Shown: piece after piece, positions 18,521-31,381 of the stretch
Layout of the letters: every line of letters begins with the position of its first letter
Position numbering within the stretch: position 1 is the first letter of the stretch
Assembly (NCBI RefSeq): GCF_000512585.2
Contig: NC_089248.1
Location: forward strand, 1-64,000
Direction of reading: 5' to 3'
DNA: 64,000 bases
Origin: Kwoniella bestiolae CBS 10118
Taxonomy: Eukaryota > Basidiomycota > Tremellomycetes > Tremellales > Cryptococcaceae
Notes under the pieces: generated by a model
Database searches by the model: none
The model's input: the letters and a program-made list of their open reading frames with translations, nothing else
What the model was told of the DNA's origin: nothing
Made by a program: the position numbers and the translations under genes

Positions 18521-19337
18521 AGGGACTGCTGGTATGGTGAGCTGATTGTATTAGAGCCGAGTCGTTGAAATAAGCACATGAACCGGGAGAACCATCGGAT
18601 TCCGAGCTTGAGAAGGACGACTAGAAGGACGACTTCTCCCTTCCTCCCCTATTCATCCTCCCACCCTCATACCACTTATCTGTCGGTGGAGGGTTGCATG
18701 TTCTCAAAATCGAAAAATTGATTCCGGTAGGGATTCATGGTTGAGCCCATGTTCTGCTACATGATTCCGCACACCTCAGTATAAGATTCCAAACCATCCT
18801 CTCAGGTTTGAATGTTTGCATTGTGCGACAGGAGCACTCCAACCCATAATTTCATCTATACACTCAAGCAATCATGGCGGAAAGATCTGCGCGTGAACAT
18901 CATCAAAGGTGAAGAACGTGGAAAAGCGAACACTTCGGAGATGACCATGTTAACAACGCAAAGCGAGCCCACATGGGCCGCGCGGTATGACGCATACCCC
19001 GTATGACAGTCCCGGGACATCATCTGCGAAGCCAGTCTAGCGTACCCTAGCGTACCCTAGCGTAACTCCTCTCTATGCATGTTCTGATATCGATAATGAT
19101 CCTCGCTTAAGTCAGTCCGACAAGGCGGAAGGAAATACTGAAATGAGACTGGACAATCGGCTCGGATTCCGGTGTCACCTCGAGGGGTTCAACTTGGTTG
19201 TGTTGGATTCCTGTACTGATAGGACTTCCGTACTGATACGGTGCGTCTCGTGGTTATATACAAGGCCAGTCGTGAGCGGATTGCTGTTCCGTTCATCCTC
19301 GAGTTTTGATACCTCCTGTCGATCCACACCCACCACC
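18521..19337. other. Intergenic, divergent promoters
   Basis: No gene seen. It separates the truncated regulator (-) from the UNC93-like gene (+). A small tandem repeat of CCCTAGCGTA occurs near 19040-19066. A plus-strand frame from 19143 joins the next gene, but its extra N-terminus looks non-coding. A TATA-like TTATATA is near 19252, about 85 bp before the chosen start. Confidence 0.5.
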
Positions 19338-19938
19338 ATGGAAGCCCCCATGCAAGCTCCCCCGCCTCAGAATCACGCTGGCAATGATGACAATCTTATC
19401 GCTGGATACGACTCCGAGCACCGACTGGACATGTTACAGTACAAGAACGATACGCCGCTGTGGAAGCGTGTACATCAACATTCACTCACGCAGATGATTT
19501 TCATTTTCATTCAAGCATTTTGTGGACCAGCAATGTGGGATGCCAAAGATGCCATCTCCGGCCTCGGAGGTGGTGGTCTGGCCACCGCATCGACCTCAAA
19601 CATTACATTCGCCCTTTATAACGGTTTCGAGGCACTCTGTGAGTGAAATGGCCTGATGCAGGCTCACTGCTATACAATAACCGATCACAGTCTGTCTATT
19701 CGGTAGTGTCCTCGTGAACATCCTTGGCGCTGAATGGTCACTTGTGCTCGCTGCTGCGACCCTCCCTCTGTTCGGAGCATCGTATAAATGCAACTCTCAG
19801 TTCAGCAACCAATGGTTTCGAAACCCCCTAACCCTAAGTTTCTGGCTGGTCATCCTCCTCGACACAGAGGTCTACGTCTGGTCCCTCATCATGCAGATAC
19901 GTTATGCTAGAAACATTCCCGGAGCCATCGACATATGA
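19338..19938 (+). pseudogene. UNC93-like (MFS/DUF895) membrane protein, shortened
   Basis: Start is at CACCATGG, 19338. Intron 19639-19690 (52 nt) splices to read EALFCLFGSVLVNILGAEW. The first 150 residues match fungal UNC93-like proteins: FIFIQAFCGPAMWDAKDAISGLGGGG covers transmembrane helix 1 and the Gly-rich loop, followed by the GA-rich second and third helices and GASYKCNSQF. After about 19830 the sequence changes to a short hydrophobic tail (LSFWLVILLDTEVYVWSL) and stops at 19938. Members normally have ten or more helices, so most of the gene is missing. It is likely a deletion remnant, as is common near telomeres. Confidence 0.6.
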
Positions 19939-20317
19939 AATGGATATGCACGACAACTAGCCATAGAATCTTGGATCAAGCCCCATGTATACATAGAGCC
20001 GGTCCATACCTTTCCAATGGTACAGCTCTTGTTGCGATACATGCAGATTTGAGCGATACCCACGAGGTAATCGAGCACCATTTAACCCAAAAATCGATGA
20101 TCTGGCTATGACGAGCCAACACACATCAGGCAGTTCATCGAACATCCTAGATCCCGAGCGGACCCATAAGACAGTCCCGTTGTTTACAAGATTTGGGCAG
20201 GCGCATTCGTTGCCTTGCCTACAGCAACACAACCTCTTATTTGATTGAAACAGAAATCTAAATAGATACGCTGTCTTCATAGGTGGGATCGTACAGAACA
20301 AGGGCTTCTAGGGGAGT
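19939..20317. other. Intergenic between convergent genes
   Basis: No gene supported. The 114-codon minus-strand frame has no recognisable content. It may include decayed UNC93-like sequence. Confidence 0.4.
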
Positions 20318-22449
20318 TTAGAGGAAGAATATGTAATGAGGGTTCTTGTCGCCCATTGAGGGATCATTAGGTGCTCCAGCAGCGATGGCTTCCCTCTTTT
20401 TCTTATTGAGATATCGGCAATAAAGTGACTATTCCGGAAGACCCGGTGTCAGTCCCCACTAATACCAACCGATGCTACGACTCACCTGCAGAATAACCCC
20501 TACCATTGCCATCAGAGTCATTCCGATATCAAAGTGAAGACCCGGCAGATAACGGGGTTTGGTTTGGGCGGTAAATATGAATCCGATACACGCTCCGGAG
20601 CTGTCTGTCATCCAAAGCAGATTGTAAGTGCGACCGCTCTGTCAGCAAGGGAGAGAGTGAAGCGATAACTTACTGCCGACTAAACAAACGAAACCTATAC
20701 TGAAAGCCCGTTTGTAGTGACCAGCCATGTTATCCGCCACCCACATATTGTGTATAGCGGTACTTGTGTATAAACCGATTGCGGCTATGAATACCCCCGC
20801 ATATCTCACTCCGACTTGAGGTGCAACGGCCAAAATGATATAACCGATCAGACACATCGATAGAGCGAAGACCAGGAAGGGCGACCGGATCTTCTTCCTA
20901 TCTGACATGGTGCCGCATATAGCGAATGATAAACCGGCGATGATATACACTATAGACAGGATCAGTGAAATCTAGAAGGTATGATAGGGCTGAGGGCTTA
21001 CCTGGAACCGTCAGTAGTTGAGCAGTGACCGTGGAAGTGAAGCCCAGACCAGCGACGAGGGTGGGCATAAACGTAGCTGATGCTCCCAATTAGTGTACAT
21101 GCGTACGGCCACTTCCACAGGAGATGTTGTATACTCACTCAAGGAGTACAGAGTGCAATCAATGCCGAAATGAGTAACAGCGCTGCAAGATGAAAGTTTT
21201 TGATCAGGACACTCATTACAGAGGAAGGCCAGTGTCGGTAGCTCACTGTACGTATACCCTTGGATCCTTGACTGATGCCAAAATTGCTCTGTGACTGAAC
21301 TTCTCATCGGGATCATAGATATGCCTATTCCTCTCCAGCCGCACTTTCATTGCGGCTTTCTCCCTTTCGTTCAGCCACCGAGCTTCCGCAATCGAGTTGG
21401 GGATTTGCCACCAAGCAACAGGCGCAAGACAGAAGGAGATCAAGCCTTCGACAATATACCTACATCAATCTGCCGTCAGTCACACATATCCAGAGATTGG
21501 CGGAGTTGGCTTACATCCATTGCCAACCGTGAAGACCACCCGCAGTAAGTTGACTCAGGCCATAAGCCAACAGGCCACCTGACTCAACGATTAGCAAGAG
21601 TACGCTGACTCCCGAGAGATACGCTTACCGAAAGCTCCGGAAAGAGCTGACGCGATGAATACTATAGTGATTCTAGTCATGTATTCGTGTCGTTGATAAG
21701 TCATGGTGAGGTATACGTTGATGCATGGAATCACACCAGCCTCTAGAGCGCCCAATAGAACTCTGATGGCTGCAAGATGCCCGAAATTCTTGGCGAAAGC
21801 GGTTCCAATAGTCAAGGCTGACCAACATATGGTAGTTCCGGTCACTATACGTGTCAGAGGTGATATCAGCCCTCCTTTGCCTAACTTAATGGACGCATGT
21901 CACTCACAGACGTTCCTTGGACCAATGATCTTCAGCGATACAGCCCCTAGAAGCTTGTCAGCGGTCTAACATTGAACGAATAGGCTGCTCAAGCTTACAT
22001 ATAGGCTCGAAGATGACATAAGTAGCGTATACCAGAGAAACGGCCGCACCGTACTCATTACCCATGAGTCCAAGATCGGTGCTGAAACCAGTCAAATTGG
22101 CATTCCCGATGTTCGATCGATCTGTCGCGTCGAGCCTCTCCATTATCAGTACAGAAGTTCCTTTACTCGGTATGCCTTCTGTCCATCCACAGACCCACCT
22201 AGAAAAGACATCATATACAGTGCCTAAGACTCGATAATGCATATCAGTTCTGATCATCGACGGCGATGTTCGAGTGAGTGAGCTCACAGCGAATACAATG
22301 ATTAGATTCCTGTCGATTTTCCTTATGGCGGATCTCTCGCCTTCGGAGTCGACCTCGGGGATACTATCATCGATAGACACTTCCGCAACATTCGTCAAAG
22401 TCGTGTTCTTTTCGGAGTCGATTGCATTGATCTTGTCTTCGGTAAACAT
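20318..22449 (-). CDS. MFS anion:cation symporter, Dal5/allantoate permease family
   Basis: Start is at 22449 (MFTEDKINAIDSEKN), stop TAA at 20318-20320; many introns. Recognisable segments in order: RKIDRNLIIVFA, the usual Dal5-family lead into helix 1; LDRSNIGNANLTGFSTDLGL, the signature of this family after helix 1; RVLLGALEAGVIPCINVYLTMTYQRHE with the REAxxxP-like helix 4; WQWMYIVEGLISFCLAPVAWWQIP; AILASVKDPRVYVQ; and helices 7-12 ending in GDKNPHYIFFL. The family imports carboxylates, allantoate, nicotinate, biotin and related acids across the plasma membrane; the substrate here is not predictable. It shares a 512-bp divergent promoter with the next regulator, which may control it. Confidence 0.85.
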
Positions 22450-22961
22450 ATTGGCGGTTGCGCTTGAACTTTGTTCTCTTCTGCCAACTCCGATGTCGAA
22501 TGGACTTTCACAAGTCCCTCAGGAGGCGAGGTATACCGCACTACTTATACTGACAAAGCTCTAAGCGCAGATCGGATCTCCAGTTGTATGCAGATAAGGA
22601 CTTACAGCACGCAGGCTTATCGCACCTGGACCGCAGTGGTCGGTCAACGTTTATTCGGCATTCCGGCACAGAAGTACGGTGAACTAAATCGACTGCTCAG
22701 TACTCAGTACGGAATGCAGAATAGATAGATGATCAAGCTACCGGCAACTCGGCTTCACACTGAACCATAGGTCCAGATAGCAGTTGATGCCTGTAAATAT
22801 ACCTGTCTCAATTTCAAATTACGGTATATCGCACTTCTCCGAAAAGCACGCCCATGGGAAAGATAAGGAATGTGGTCGTATTAAGAACGACCCGAGATGC
22901 CTAGATATTGGTTGAATACTTTCGGTGCTTCATCACAGCAGAATCGACGATTGGAACTGTT
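22450..22961. promoter_or_regulatory. Divergent intergenic region, transporter and regulator
   Basis: No gene supported. The region holds the 5' ends of the Dal5-type transporter (-) and the Zn2Cys6 gene (+). CGG half-sites typical of Zn2Cys6 targets are scattered (for example CTCGGC near 22750), but no clear inverted CGG...CCG pair was confirmed. Confidence 0.4.
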
Positions 22962-25297
22962 ATGAGTCACAGTAGCCAGGACCGGCCTCACGAGAAGGCT
23001 GTCGGTACCAAGAGGAAGCGCACGTCCCGCGCATGTGATTACTGCCGTTCTCACCGAATCAGGTGAGTTGCTCTACTGATGGGCTTTGTCTCAGCCAAGT
23101 GTAGTTTTGATCCGGTCTAAATCATGCTTCACCCTCAGATGCGAACGACATGGGGGAGAGAGGTCCACATGCATACACTGTGAAACGTATGGTCTGATCT
23201 GCGAAAGTGTCGCACCTGCTCCAAGAGTAAGCTTTATCCCTTTCACGCCGTCCACCGTTTCTAATGCAAGTGGGGATAGTCTCGCAGAATTGGTGTAGCT
23301 TTGCATGCTCGACATAGTGCAGAGCAAGTGGAGAGTCAAGGCTTAGAGCCGGGCTATGCTGGTATGTAATTTACATCAGCTTTTCTCGATGCTCACCCCC
23401 ATTTTGGTAGGCCCTACAAGCATCTTCCACTTGGTGGGGAGCGTGAATAGGAAAGACTCTGTAAAGGAGGTCAGGAATTATGACGAAGCCAATGACATAT
23501 TCCGAAACGCCTTGAACTCGAACGGAGAGCAAGCATCTGAGGGTGTTCTCTATGGTCGGTATGATTTGGCACATGGGGGATGGAAGGCCCAGAATGCCAG
23601 CGCCTTGGTGAGATTGGATCGTCTGTCAGAGCAGCTAAGTCTCATCGCAGGTAAAGAGACTATTCTGGATGACTGTGAGTAAGGCGAATACCCAAAGAGC
23701 CAGATGAAAGGGATGCTGAACGAGTTGTCTACAGTGCTCTTGATCTGTATCACAAAGATTCTCCCGGTATTCCCTGTGGTGACCGTTTCGGAGTGGTGAG
23801 CAACGCTTTGACTTGTCGGCCTACTATAATCTGATGTTGAAGATCGAATCAACCGATTAGTGTTGGCCGAGACAAGCCGTCCGACATCTTCTGGCAATAT
23901 TACACCATGAAGGAAAATGACTCTACTCCTCACTCTCCGTTACCCAAGATTGTGAGATTAGTGCACTATGGTCTAGCTTCTATGTCCCGATCAGTACCTA
24001 CGGCAATTCGGAAAAGCATTGTCAAGGCTGTTCGCGAAGAACTCGATGCGACTTCGCAGACATCAAAGCAGACATCGTTGTCGACAGTTCAACTTCTGAT
24101 CACCCTGTCCATATCCTTAGAACTGCATGATGATGATCCAACCGAGAACAGGAGTCTCCTCTGGCAAAGGACGGGTTCAGGAATAAGGGGCGCACTCGAT
24201 ATGGTAAGAAGCGTTTTGTGATCCATCGAACAGCTATCTCATGACTATCAAATGCCCAGGGCCTTCATCGAAGCGTCTCTAACAACATGATACCTTGTGG
24301 GCAAGTACACAGGAGGAGAAGAGTTTGGGGAAGCTGCATTATTGCGGACAGGTGGTACAGCAGATCCCCCTGTTATCATCAAGCCTAAGCTGAGATGTCA
24401 TATAGGCTTGCTTTACAGTATGGTCAACCTTTGACGATTGACCTGGACTATTGCGATGCTCCATTGCCATTTTGGTGGCCGGACCATGTTCCCGACCTGG
24501 ACGACGTCACGGCTATCCCAGTCTTGCATAAAGTTGCCCCATCATTCAGATTTCTCACTGAGCTGACATCACTGAGTATTATCTTGGGACGGGCTTGTGA
24601 GTGAGCCAAGCGATGGGACAAGTGTCCGACATAGAACTAAACGACTGTCTAGACTCTCTTTCGACTAGTATCGTCCTCCTGGCGAGATCACAAGACCTGA
24701 TGTTCTACAACCTGCAAAATGATATGGAAGCGTGGAAAGCTCAGATACCTGTTGTGTGGAATTACAGCCCCTTGCTGGAGGTTCCAGCCATGCACCATCT
24801 CTTGCAGCTCTTTCTCGTGGCCGTGGAGGTGCGTGAATCCCCCAGAAACAACCTGCTGACGTCAGCTTCGCTCCAGTACACTTTCCTCAGGCCCTTCTCT
24901 CCTCGTAATATCTCCGGGCTACCTGCTCATATAACTTTCCGGCCTACACACGGCAGCATTGATCGTCTGGTGGAAAGAGCCATCAACTCGCTTTTTTGGC
25001 TTGCGAGCGAAGAGGGTGCATTCTACCTGGATGTATGGTCTATGACTGTATATCCCGCATGTAAGTGCGAACGCTTTTCAATCGCACAGACCGCTGACAA
25101 ACAATGTAGTCTTGTGTATGGTCGTGGTAACCAGTGGTCTCGTGCAAAGAACAGATGTCATAATTGCTTCAGCTTTACTGGCGGGTTCCGAAGCTATCAG
25201 TTCTTGGTCGGAAGTGGAAGGTCCAGGTGGCAAATGGGCAAGCAGACAACAGGTGCTCCAAGCTATTAGACTCCTTCAACCTGCCGAAAATACGTGA
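22962..25297 (+). CDS. Zn2Cys6 transcription factor with fungal-specific regulatory domain
   Basis: Start is at 22962 (MSHSSQDRPHEK). Exon 1 ends at 23062; intron 23063-23138 joins CDYCRSHRIR to CERHGG...TCIHCETYGLIC, giving a complete C-x2-C-x6-C...C-x2-C-x6-C cluster preceded by KRKRTSRA. The regulatory domain follows across several exons: RLALQYGQPLTIDLDYCDAP is typical of the middle homology region, then LPFWWPDHVPDLDD, and a helical C-terminus ending LQAIRLLQPAENT. A last intron near 25063-25110 joins YPA to FLCMVVV. I could not settle the exon borders between 23226 and 23900. The divergent position beside the transporter suggests local control of it (inference). Confidence 0.8.
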
Positions 25298-25527
25298 TAA
25301 CCAGTCTTTATGTGAATGTTATGCAGACTTACTACATTGGACACAGTGCATGACCAACGACAGTGCCTCCGCGCTTGCTGTGGACCAGTGAATCTGTCGC
25401 GCCCTGGTGAGGCACTAGGCAGTCAAATGGGTCCATTGTTTAGGGACCAATGGAGATATAACTCATGATGCTATGTCAGAACACGACTGCATGACACTAG
25501 CAGTTACGACTAAGTAGTATACATGTC

Positions 25528-27188
25528 TTAGACAGGGATGACCACAGGAATGCCGAACAAATCTCTTTGATACATGACTTTGCCGTTGACTTCAAGAATG
25601 TTCATTTCCTTCTTCAAGTTTGGTTCTGGCAAAGTCGCTATCTGGATCTCCCTCCACTCCCTCATCGTGGGGACCTATGAGAGGTTCCCGGATCAGCTTC
25701 ATCATAGCAACGTTGTGATGAGCAAGGAAGACCAACTTACAGGCATACCGTTGTCCATGATTGTTTTGAAACCGTTATAAACACCTTGCTCGTTGATGCA
25801 GCCCTCCCTCTGCAGGAGCGGTGATTCTGCGCGAAAGAAGAGACGTAAGATGAGGTAGCAGATACTTCGGTTAGAACAGACCGCTTACCCATGGCCGGAG
25901 ATACCCTGAGACTTCCTTCGGCGGCGTTAAAAAGAACTAAGGATAGTCTCTGCTCGTGAGCTTGGTCCGAAGGGGGTTGATATACACGATGTCTGGTGGC
26001 TTTGAAGTGACCACCAGAAATAACTGCGAGATAGTCGGGTCAGTACAACGCGATAATAGAGCTATGTTCCTTTGAGATTGAGCATGTGTGACTAACTCTC
26101 AAGAGTTTCCCCCAGATTGACCACCAATGAACCAGGATTGTAGCCCACGTATCTCCATTTTTCGTCATTGCCGTAGATCTGCAGACAGCTGATAGGTACG
26201 GAGAAGAGCAGGGTGGTTGTTCCGTAATCGCTGAAGGGCGGTCCATGCGATCAGTACTTGCGTCCTCCTGACAGATATCCACGTATTGCACTCACTGATG
26301 TCCGTTCATTCTCAAACCTCCTCCAAGCTTCTTTGTGTCTTCTTGAAGCGGATGGAACAGTGCGTGACGGAAATATCCTTCCCCAACAGGACCTTTCTGA
26401 GACTGAACTTTGTTCCAGAGGAAGTCATCGTCGAGCTCCAGGACTTTTGAGAGCAATCTGAGAAGTCGCCTGTTGACGGACTGAGTTAAAAAAACGCAAA
26501 AGGCGATGATTTCGTCCCTGAATGGGTGGATGCAGGTTGGGATATTGTTGACGTCGCTGAATTGCTCATGATAGAAGTTAAAATGCTCAATACCATCAAC
26601 GGCTCCCTTTTCTCTCTGCAGTGGAAGCCGTGACGCATGAGTCAGCAATCCGAACGACTATATCGAAGCATGGAATCAGAATCACAAACCCACCTTCCAG
26701 CCGAAACCAGGCTTATATCCAGCAAATAGACCAGTGGCTGGGTCCCACAGAAGTCGCTCCTTATCTTCCTCTGAGATATTTTGATGAAGATACTGGGCAA
26801 TGGCGAACTGACGATGAAGCTATACAGGGCGATCCGCATTAGTCTGGTCCAGCTCGGATTTCAGAGTGGAAAAAAAAAGCGGAAGCGGCTCGCTCACCTG
26901 CTCGATTGTTACACCATAATTCACCAGGTATAGAAACCCATCTTCCTTGATGGCTTGTTTCGTGGTTGCTACCAGGTCTGCGACGACGGAGGGATCTGAC
27001 GAGTCCAGAAGGCTTAGGTCGATTGTGGTGAGTTTGGCAAAGTCGTGAACTTCCTTGGTAGCCGGTGGTGCTTGCCATTCGGGTACGAATGGTTTACCGT
27101 CGGAGGAAGGCGGTTGAAAGGTGGAGTGGATTTCGGTCATGTTGTTAGCTACCGGCTCTTGCGCTGATGATACTCGAGCTGAACCCAT
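25528..27188 (-). CDS. 2-oxoglutarate/Fe(II) oxygenase, isopenicillin-N-synthase-like
   Basis: Start is taken at 27188 (MGSARVSSAQEP); a downstream Met at about 27140 (MTEIHST) is possible. The N-terminal DIOX_N segment reads TIDLSLLDSSDPSVVADLVATTKQ then DGFLYLVNYGV. Five or more introns follow. Splicing gives GLRMNGHHDYGTTTLLF, whose H-x-D supplies two iron ligands; GGHFKATRHRV supplies the distal His, and QRLSLVLF holds the R-x-S that binds 2-oxoglutarate. The C-terminus reads QRDLFGIPVVIPV. The fold fits plant/fungal oxygenases that hydroxylate, desaturate or close rings in small molecules; the substrate is unknown. The neighbouring transporter and regulator could make it part of a small metabolic cluster. 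Confidence 0.85.
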
Positions 27189-27944
27189 TCTCAAAAGTTC
27201 CAACGCCCCATTTATATACATATGAATCTGAATGGGAAGAGCAGCTCTGAGCGTGCCGAAAAGCCGCACTTGCGGAACGCATGAGATACTACGAGTAGGA
27301 TTGCGAATAATTGTGACCTGTTTATCTCTATCATTCAATGTGTACCGAGATGCCGACCAAGAGCTTACTGACGCTCTAGGTCATCGAAGATATGCGGTGA
27401 TTGGGCATATCCTACGAAATCTTCTAGCGTTCCGAATTGCCGAGTTCAGTTTGTCTTCGCGCCCATCTTGTCTCAGTCATCTAATATCTGCATTCCCAGC
27501 AGCACTATACATGTATAGCGACATGTCACATTCATGCGAGTCTGTCCCAAGAACCTCAACTTTCCGTGCTCCCTCGTCCTCTTATTCCCCAACTTTTCAT
27601 CATCGAAGAGATGGCTGCCCAACAAACAAGGGGGGTGTGGACCCATCGGGCAAGAAGAACAATGTGGAAGATGTGGTCACTAGGGACGTGATCAACTTGG
27701 CTTAGACTCAGTAACGAGAATCCGTGTAAGATGACAAGAGACCGTTCTAGGATTGGATATGTAGCGTGTTCGATTGGCACCAAAGTTCACACAGCAATGG
27801 ATGATGTACCCCGAGAATAGTGCCTAGCGCCTAACAGGCTATCTAGACTGAAGTTGTTGGATTAGCAGTGATGAGTGCATATCCAAGCGAGTACGGACAA
27901 AATCAATACCTCCGTATGAACTACAAACCCTTCGAGGCCGTCGC
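27189..27944. other. Intergenic
   Basis: No gene supported. A 157-codon plus-strand frame (27232-27705) overlaps the promoter of the oxygenase and has no recognisable motif or coding character. Confidence 0.4.
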
Positions 27945-30737
27945 TCAAATGAGTAGTTTCTTCGTTTCGGCATCTCCTTGTCCAGTTCTTTTCAAAAATT
28001 CACCTATGACCCGAGTGGCATCCGCCAAACGCTTACTTTCAACGTTCACCGCGTTTCGTCCTTCTCGCTTGATCCCGATGTATTCTGCAGCTTGACCTGA
28101 CAACGCAGCGTACCGCAAGATCCACCCAGTAATGAAAGCAAGTTGCGAATCGTTTTCCTGGTAACCAGGTCCAATCTTTTGTACAAAATAGTCGTGAGCT
28201 GAGAGTTGGACTTGTTTGAGCACGTCAAGACATCGCAAATGCATCGAGACATAGTCGAATCGAATTGAAGTGGTCTCGGACTGCAATCCCTCTTCCAGGA
28301 TCGACAGCAACTGAAGGATTGAGAACTTGGGACTTCGATGCTTTCTCTCGTGACGTTTCTTCGATTGGTTATGGCTAACACCAGCTTCCTCCTCCTTGCG
28401 GATTCTGTCCATCGTGACATCGGAAAGAAGACTTTCGACTGCGTTCAGTGAGAACGTCGTTCCAGCAGAAGGGTCTCGAACATATTTGCTGAGGAAAAGA
28501 GGGAGGATTTGTGCATGATCTTCCAGCCCTTTAGGTCCGTTCTGGGATGCTATAGAAGGTTTGACTCTTCGAGTCCGCAAATAGCTCGGACGTTCTGCGG
28601 GGTTGAAAGCATGTCGCATGGCGCCTTGTACCTCAGTGGAGTATCCCATCATGTGAAGAAAGGACACATGGGAGTCATCGATGCTGGAGGGGTATCTACC
28701 GCCGAAGATATCTTCTGTGCCGTGTACTTTGATGATCAAGTTCATGTCAGGCCATTCGGGGAAGCTTCTTCCAGGCTCGACACCAAAATGTTTGCTTGCC
28801 GTGACCAGGTGAGCAGCGGAAAGAACAAAACCGAATGCGTTTGCCAAGGTTAGACCGAGCTGTTGGTATTTCAGGCGGAGTCGGAAAAGGATCAATCCAC
28901 AGAGCAGAGGATCGCGTTCGAAGAGCGAGAGTTGAAGTGGTACTCGGTTACGAACAGCCTTGTACATCAATGCGACAGGAGCCATCGTTTTCCAGGCATG
29001 AAGTTCAGCTTTCAGCAGATCCATTATCATCTCATTGTTTCGGGGCCATGTGTCGAGGGGATCTTTAGGTTCGAGCTTCTGCCTTCGGTCCAAGGTGTCT
29101 AACATATCGGAAGCACCTCGCTTCAGTTCTGCCAATCCCCTTGTAGTGGATGCACCTAATATCAGGTTGATGTCGACGAATACCTGGAGATAGATGACAA
29201 GCAGAAGAGTCGGTTGTTTGCTGTTCGCGAAATGGTTCATCTCGGTAGCGATCTCGTCGATGAAGAACAGGTTGCTCGGCTTCCCCTCACCCACGACGGG
29301 CGCAGAGGGGATCGTTCTTCCGTCTTCATCGACAACCGATAAGAGGAAGTAGTCGGTGAAGGATTCGCACATGAGAATTTGACTTTGTCGACAGCGCTCC
29401 GAGAAAGGAATGGTGTAAAAGTCGAGATTTGGGTTGTATTGACCGAAGTGTCCAGGTTTGTACACAGGTACGACACCGTCCTTGATGACGTCCTTCATGC
29501 CGTACAGAAGCTGTTGAACAGGAAGGAATAGGTGATCGTAAACGGTGGTAGTGAAGGTATCATCGTCATCCAGGAAGTGATAGGTGGGGATTTGAGTCGT
29601 TACCTCGCCGGTGTAAGGCATCGTCAACACGTTGAAAAGGGTAGCGGAGAGGAAGCGAATATCCCGTCTGAAGAGGGGTAAGACCGAATGCACGATATCA
29701 TCGTAAGGTTTCCTTATTAATTCCAAAGCAGTGTTTGTAGTGACTGCTGCTGTGATCAGATCTAATTTGCCCGACTTGTATCTCTCCCAGATCGAGATAA
29801 TCTCACCCCGAATATCGTGCATGTCTTCGTAGTAGGCCAGTACTCTGATGACTGCCTCTTCCTGAGAGAGTTCAGGAGCACATCTGATGTGTACAGGCGC
29901 GGTGGATGATGGGCGAGGAGGTTCAGGAAGGAATATGTCCGGGAGATCTTCAACATCATCGAGTTCTTCACGCTCCAGTTCGGCGAAGCGGTTGGTCGAT
30001 GATCTCGGTGCATGTGATGTGGTAGTAACGCTTGGATCTTGCTTTTTATGCTCGTCAAAGATGTTGTAGACGTCAATCAAGACATCTATGAAGTAGGCAT
30101 GACTGGAGGTCGAGGCGTTGGGTATCTTGGAGAACCACCTCAAGCAGCTATACCGAAGTTGAATACATCTGTCGAGCAATTGCATGAGCTCGGAAGGGAT
30201 TCGGACGGAGTGGGCGACTAGGTGTTCAGCGATTGCCTTGTACTGGTGAGAGGGGATCAGGTAGTCTCTTGCGTTGGAAGCTGATGGGGATTTGATGGTT
30301 GAGTCTATAGAGCGTGGGCTACTTATCAGTATGAGAGTGATGGTATTTTTTTCGATTGGCGAGTGAATTGATGGGGAGATCCATTGAAGAGACTGAAGGA
30401 ATTGTGATCACTGCTCACTGATGTCCACTTTTGCTATTCCCTCTGCAACATCATCCACCTTCACATCGTTCAGATCCCCATCGAGCCTTTCATCGTCCAG
30501 CTCTTCTGCACCATTCCCGTCAGGTTGCCCTTTCACCTTTGCTTTTGCTTTGGCCCTTTTCTTCGCGTTCTTCTTCTGACTGGGTGAGAGCTTGTCATCC
30601 TCTTCCAGATGCTCAGACGATGGAGTGAAATTATCTAGAGAAAAGCCATATTGAACGGCTGTCTTGCCTAGCCAGGTGGAGAGTTGGTTATTGTCACGTT
30701 TATATTGCTGATACTTGGAGCGGATGAACTTGGACAT
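27945..30737 (-). CDS. DUF6604-type fungal protein
   Basis: Start is at 30737 (MSKFIRSKYQQYKRDNNQLSTWLGKTA), the kind of N-terminus shared by fungal DUF6604 proteins (Y-x2-YK-x2-T-x2-WL). Exon 1 ends with a Lys/Arg-rich stretch (KKNAKKRAKAKAKVKG) that could be a nuclear signal, then an acidic segment. Intron 30305-30418 (114 nt) leads to a 746-codon exon-rich frame that runs to 27945 without a break. The total is about 870 residues. It is mostly helical by composition; no catalytic motif seen. Function is unknown for the family. It is intact and less subtelomere-like than its left neighbours. Confidence 0.75.
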
Positions 30738-31381
30738 GGTTCAAACAGATCAAGATATGTTGCAGGTGCCGTAATGAGGACAAGAACGCGTGGTCGAGTG
30801 ACTATGTTGTGACATAGGGAAGTCTACTCAAGCTATCCACTCAAGCTATGTTGATCACAACGAGTAAAAATAGTAAAAGCATTGTTATTCATCAGCTTCA
30901 GTTGATCAATGTAGTGTATCATGTGTTCTTTGTTTTTTGTCAATGCTCAAGGGTATACAAAAGGGGGGAATCTACGCATTGTCGTACTGTACAGTGGTAC
31001 AATGAAGTCGCAACGGGCCTTCTCCTTCTCACCGTGTGGAGGTCAAGTCATCACGCAGAGTTGTGTTTTTTTTTTCTTTTTCATGAGTCTAACTGCTTTC
31101 AACCGCCCGAGGTGCTTGTGCATATGATGATCACTGAGTGCTGTAAGCTCAAGGGCAAGTACGTGCATTGCGCCCCTTCTGAAATAGACAAGCGTGCAAC
31201 TACAAGTATTGTATGAAGACACAAAGATCTACCCAATCTATCTTAGCCAGTGACGCCAATGTCAGATTTGCAATATAGACAAATGCCAAAAGGAAAATCG
31301 ACAAGGATAACGAGGAATGTCCAGAGCTGAATGATCTATAGCAAGCAACTCTAGAACCCATATCACGAGGCTTCAATGTCC
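30738..31381. other. Intergenic
   Basis: No gene supported. Contains the promoter of the DUF6604 gene and the 3' flank of the helicase gene, with a T run near 31066-31075. Short open frames lack recognisable content. Confidence 0.4.

Noticed and set aside
19143..19337. Upstream extension of the UNC93-like gene
   Set aside because: The first 65 codons are not hydrophobic or family-like; the Met in CACCATGG at 19338 gives the expected start.
27232..27705. 157-codon plus-strand frame
   Set aside because: Overlaps the 2-oxoglutarate oxygenase promoter, has no recognisable domain and no intron signals.
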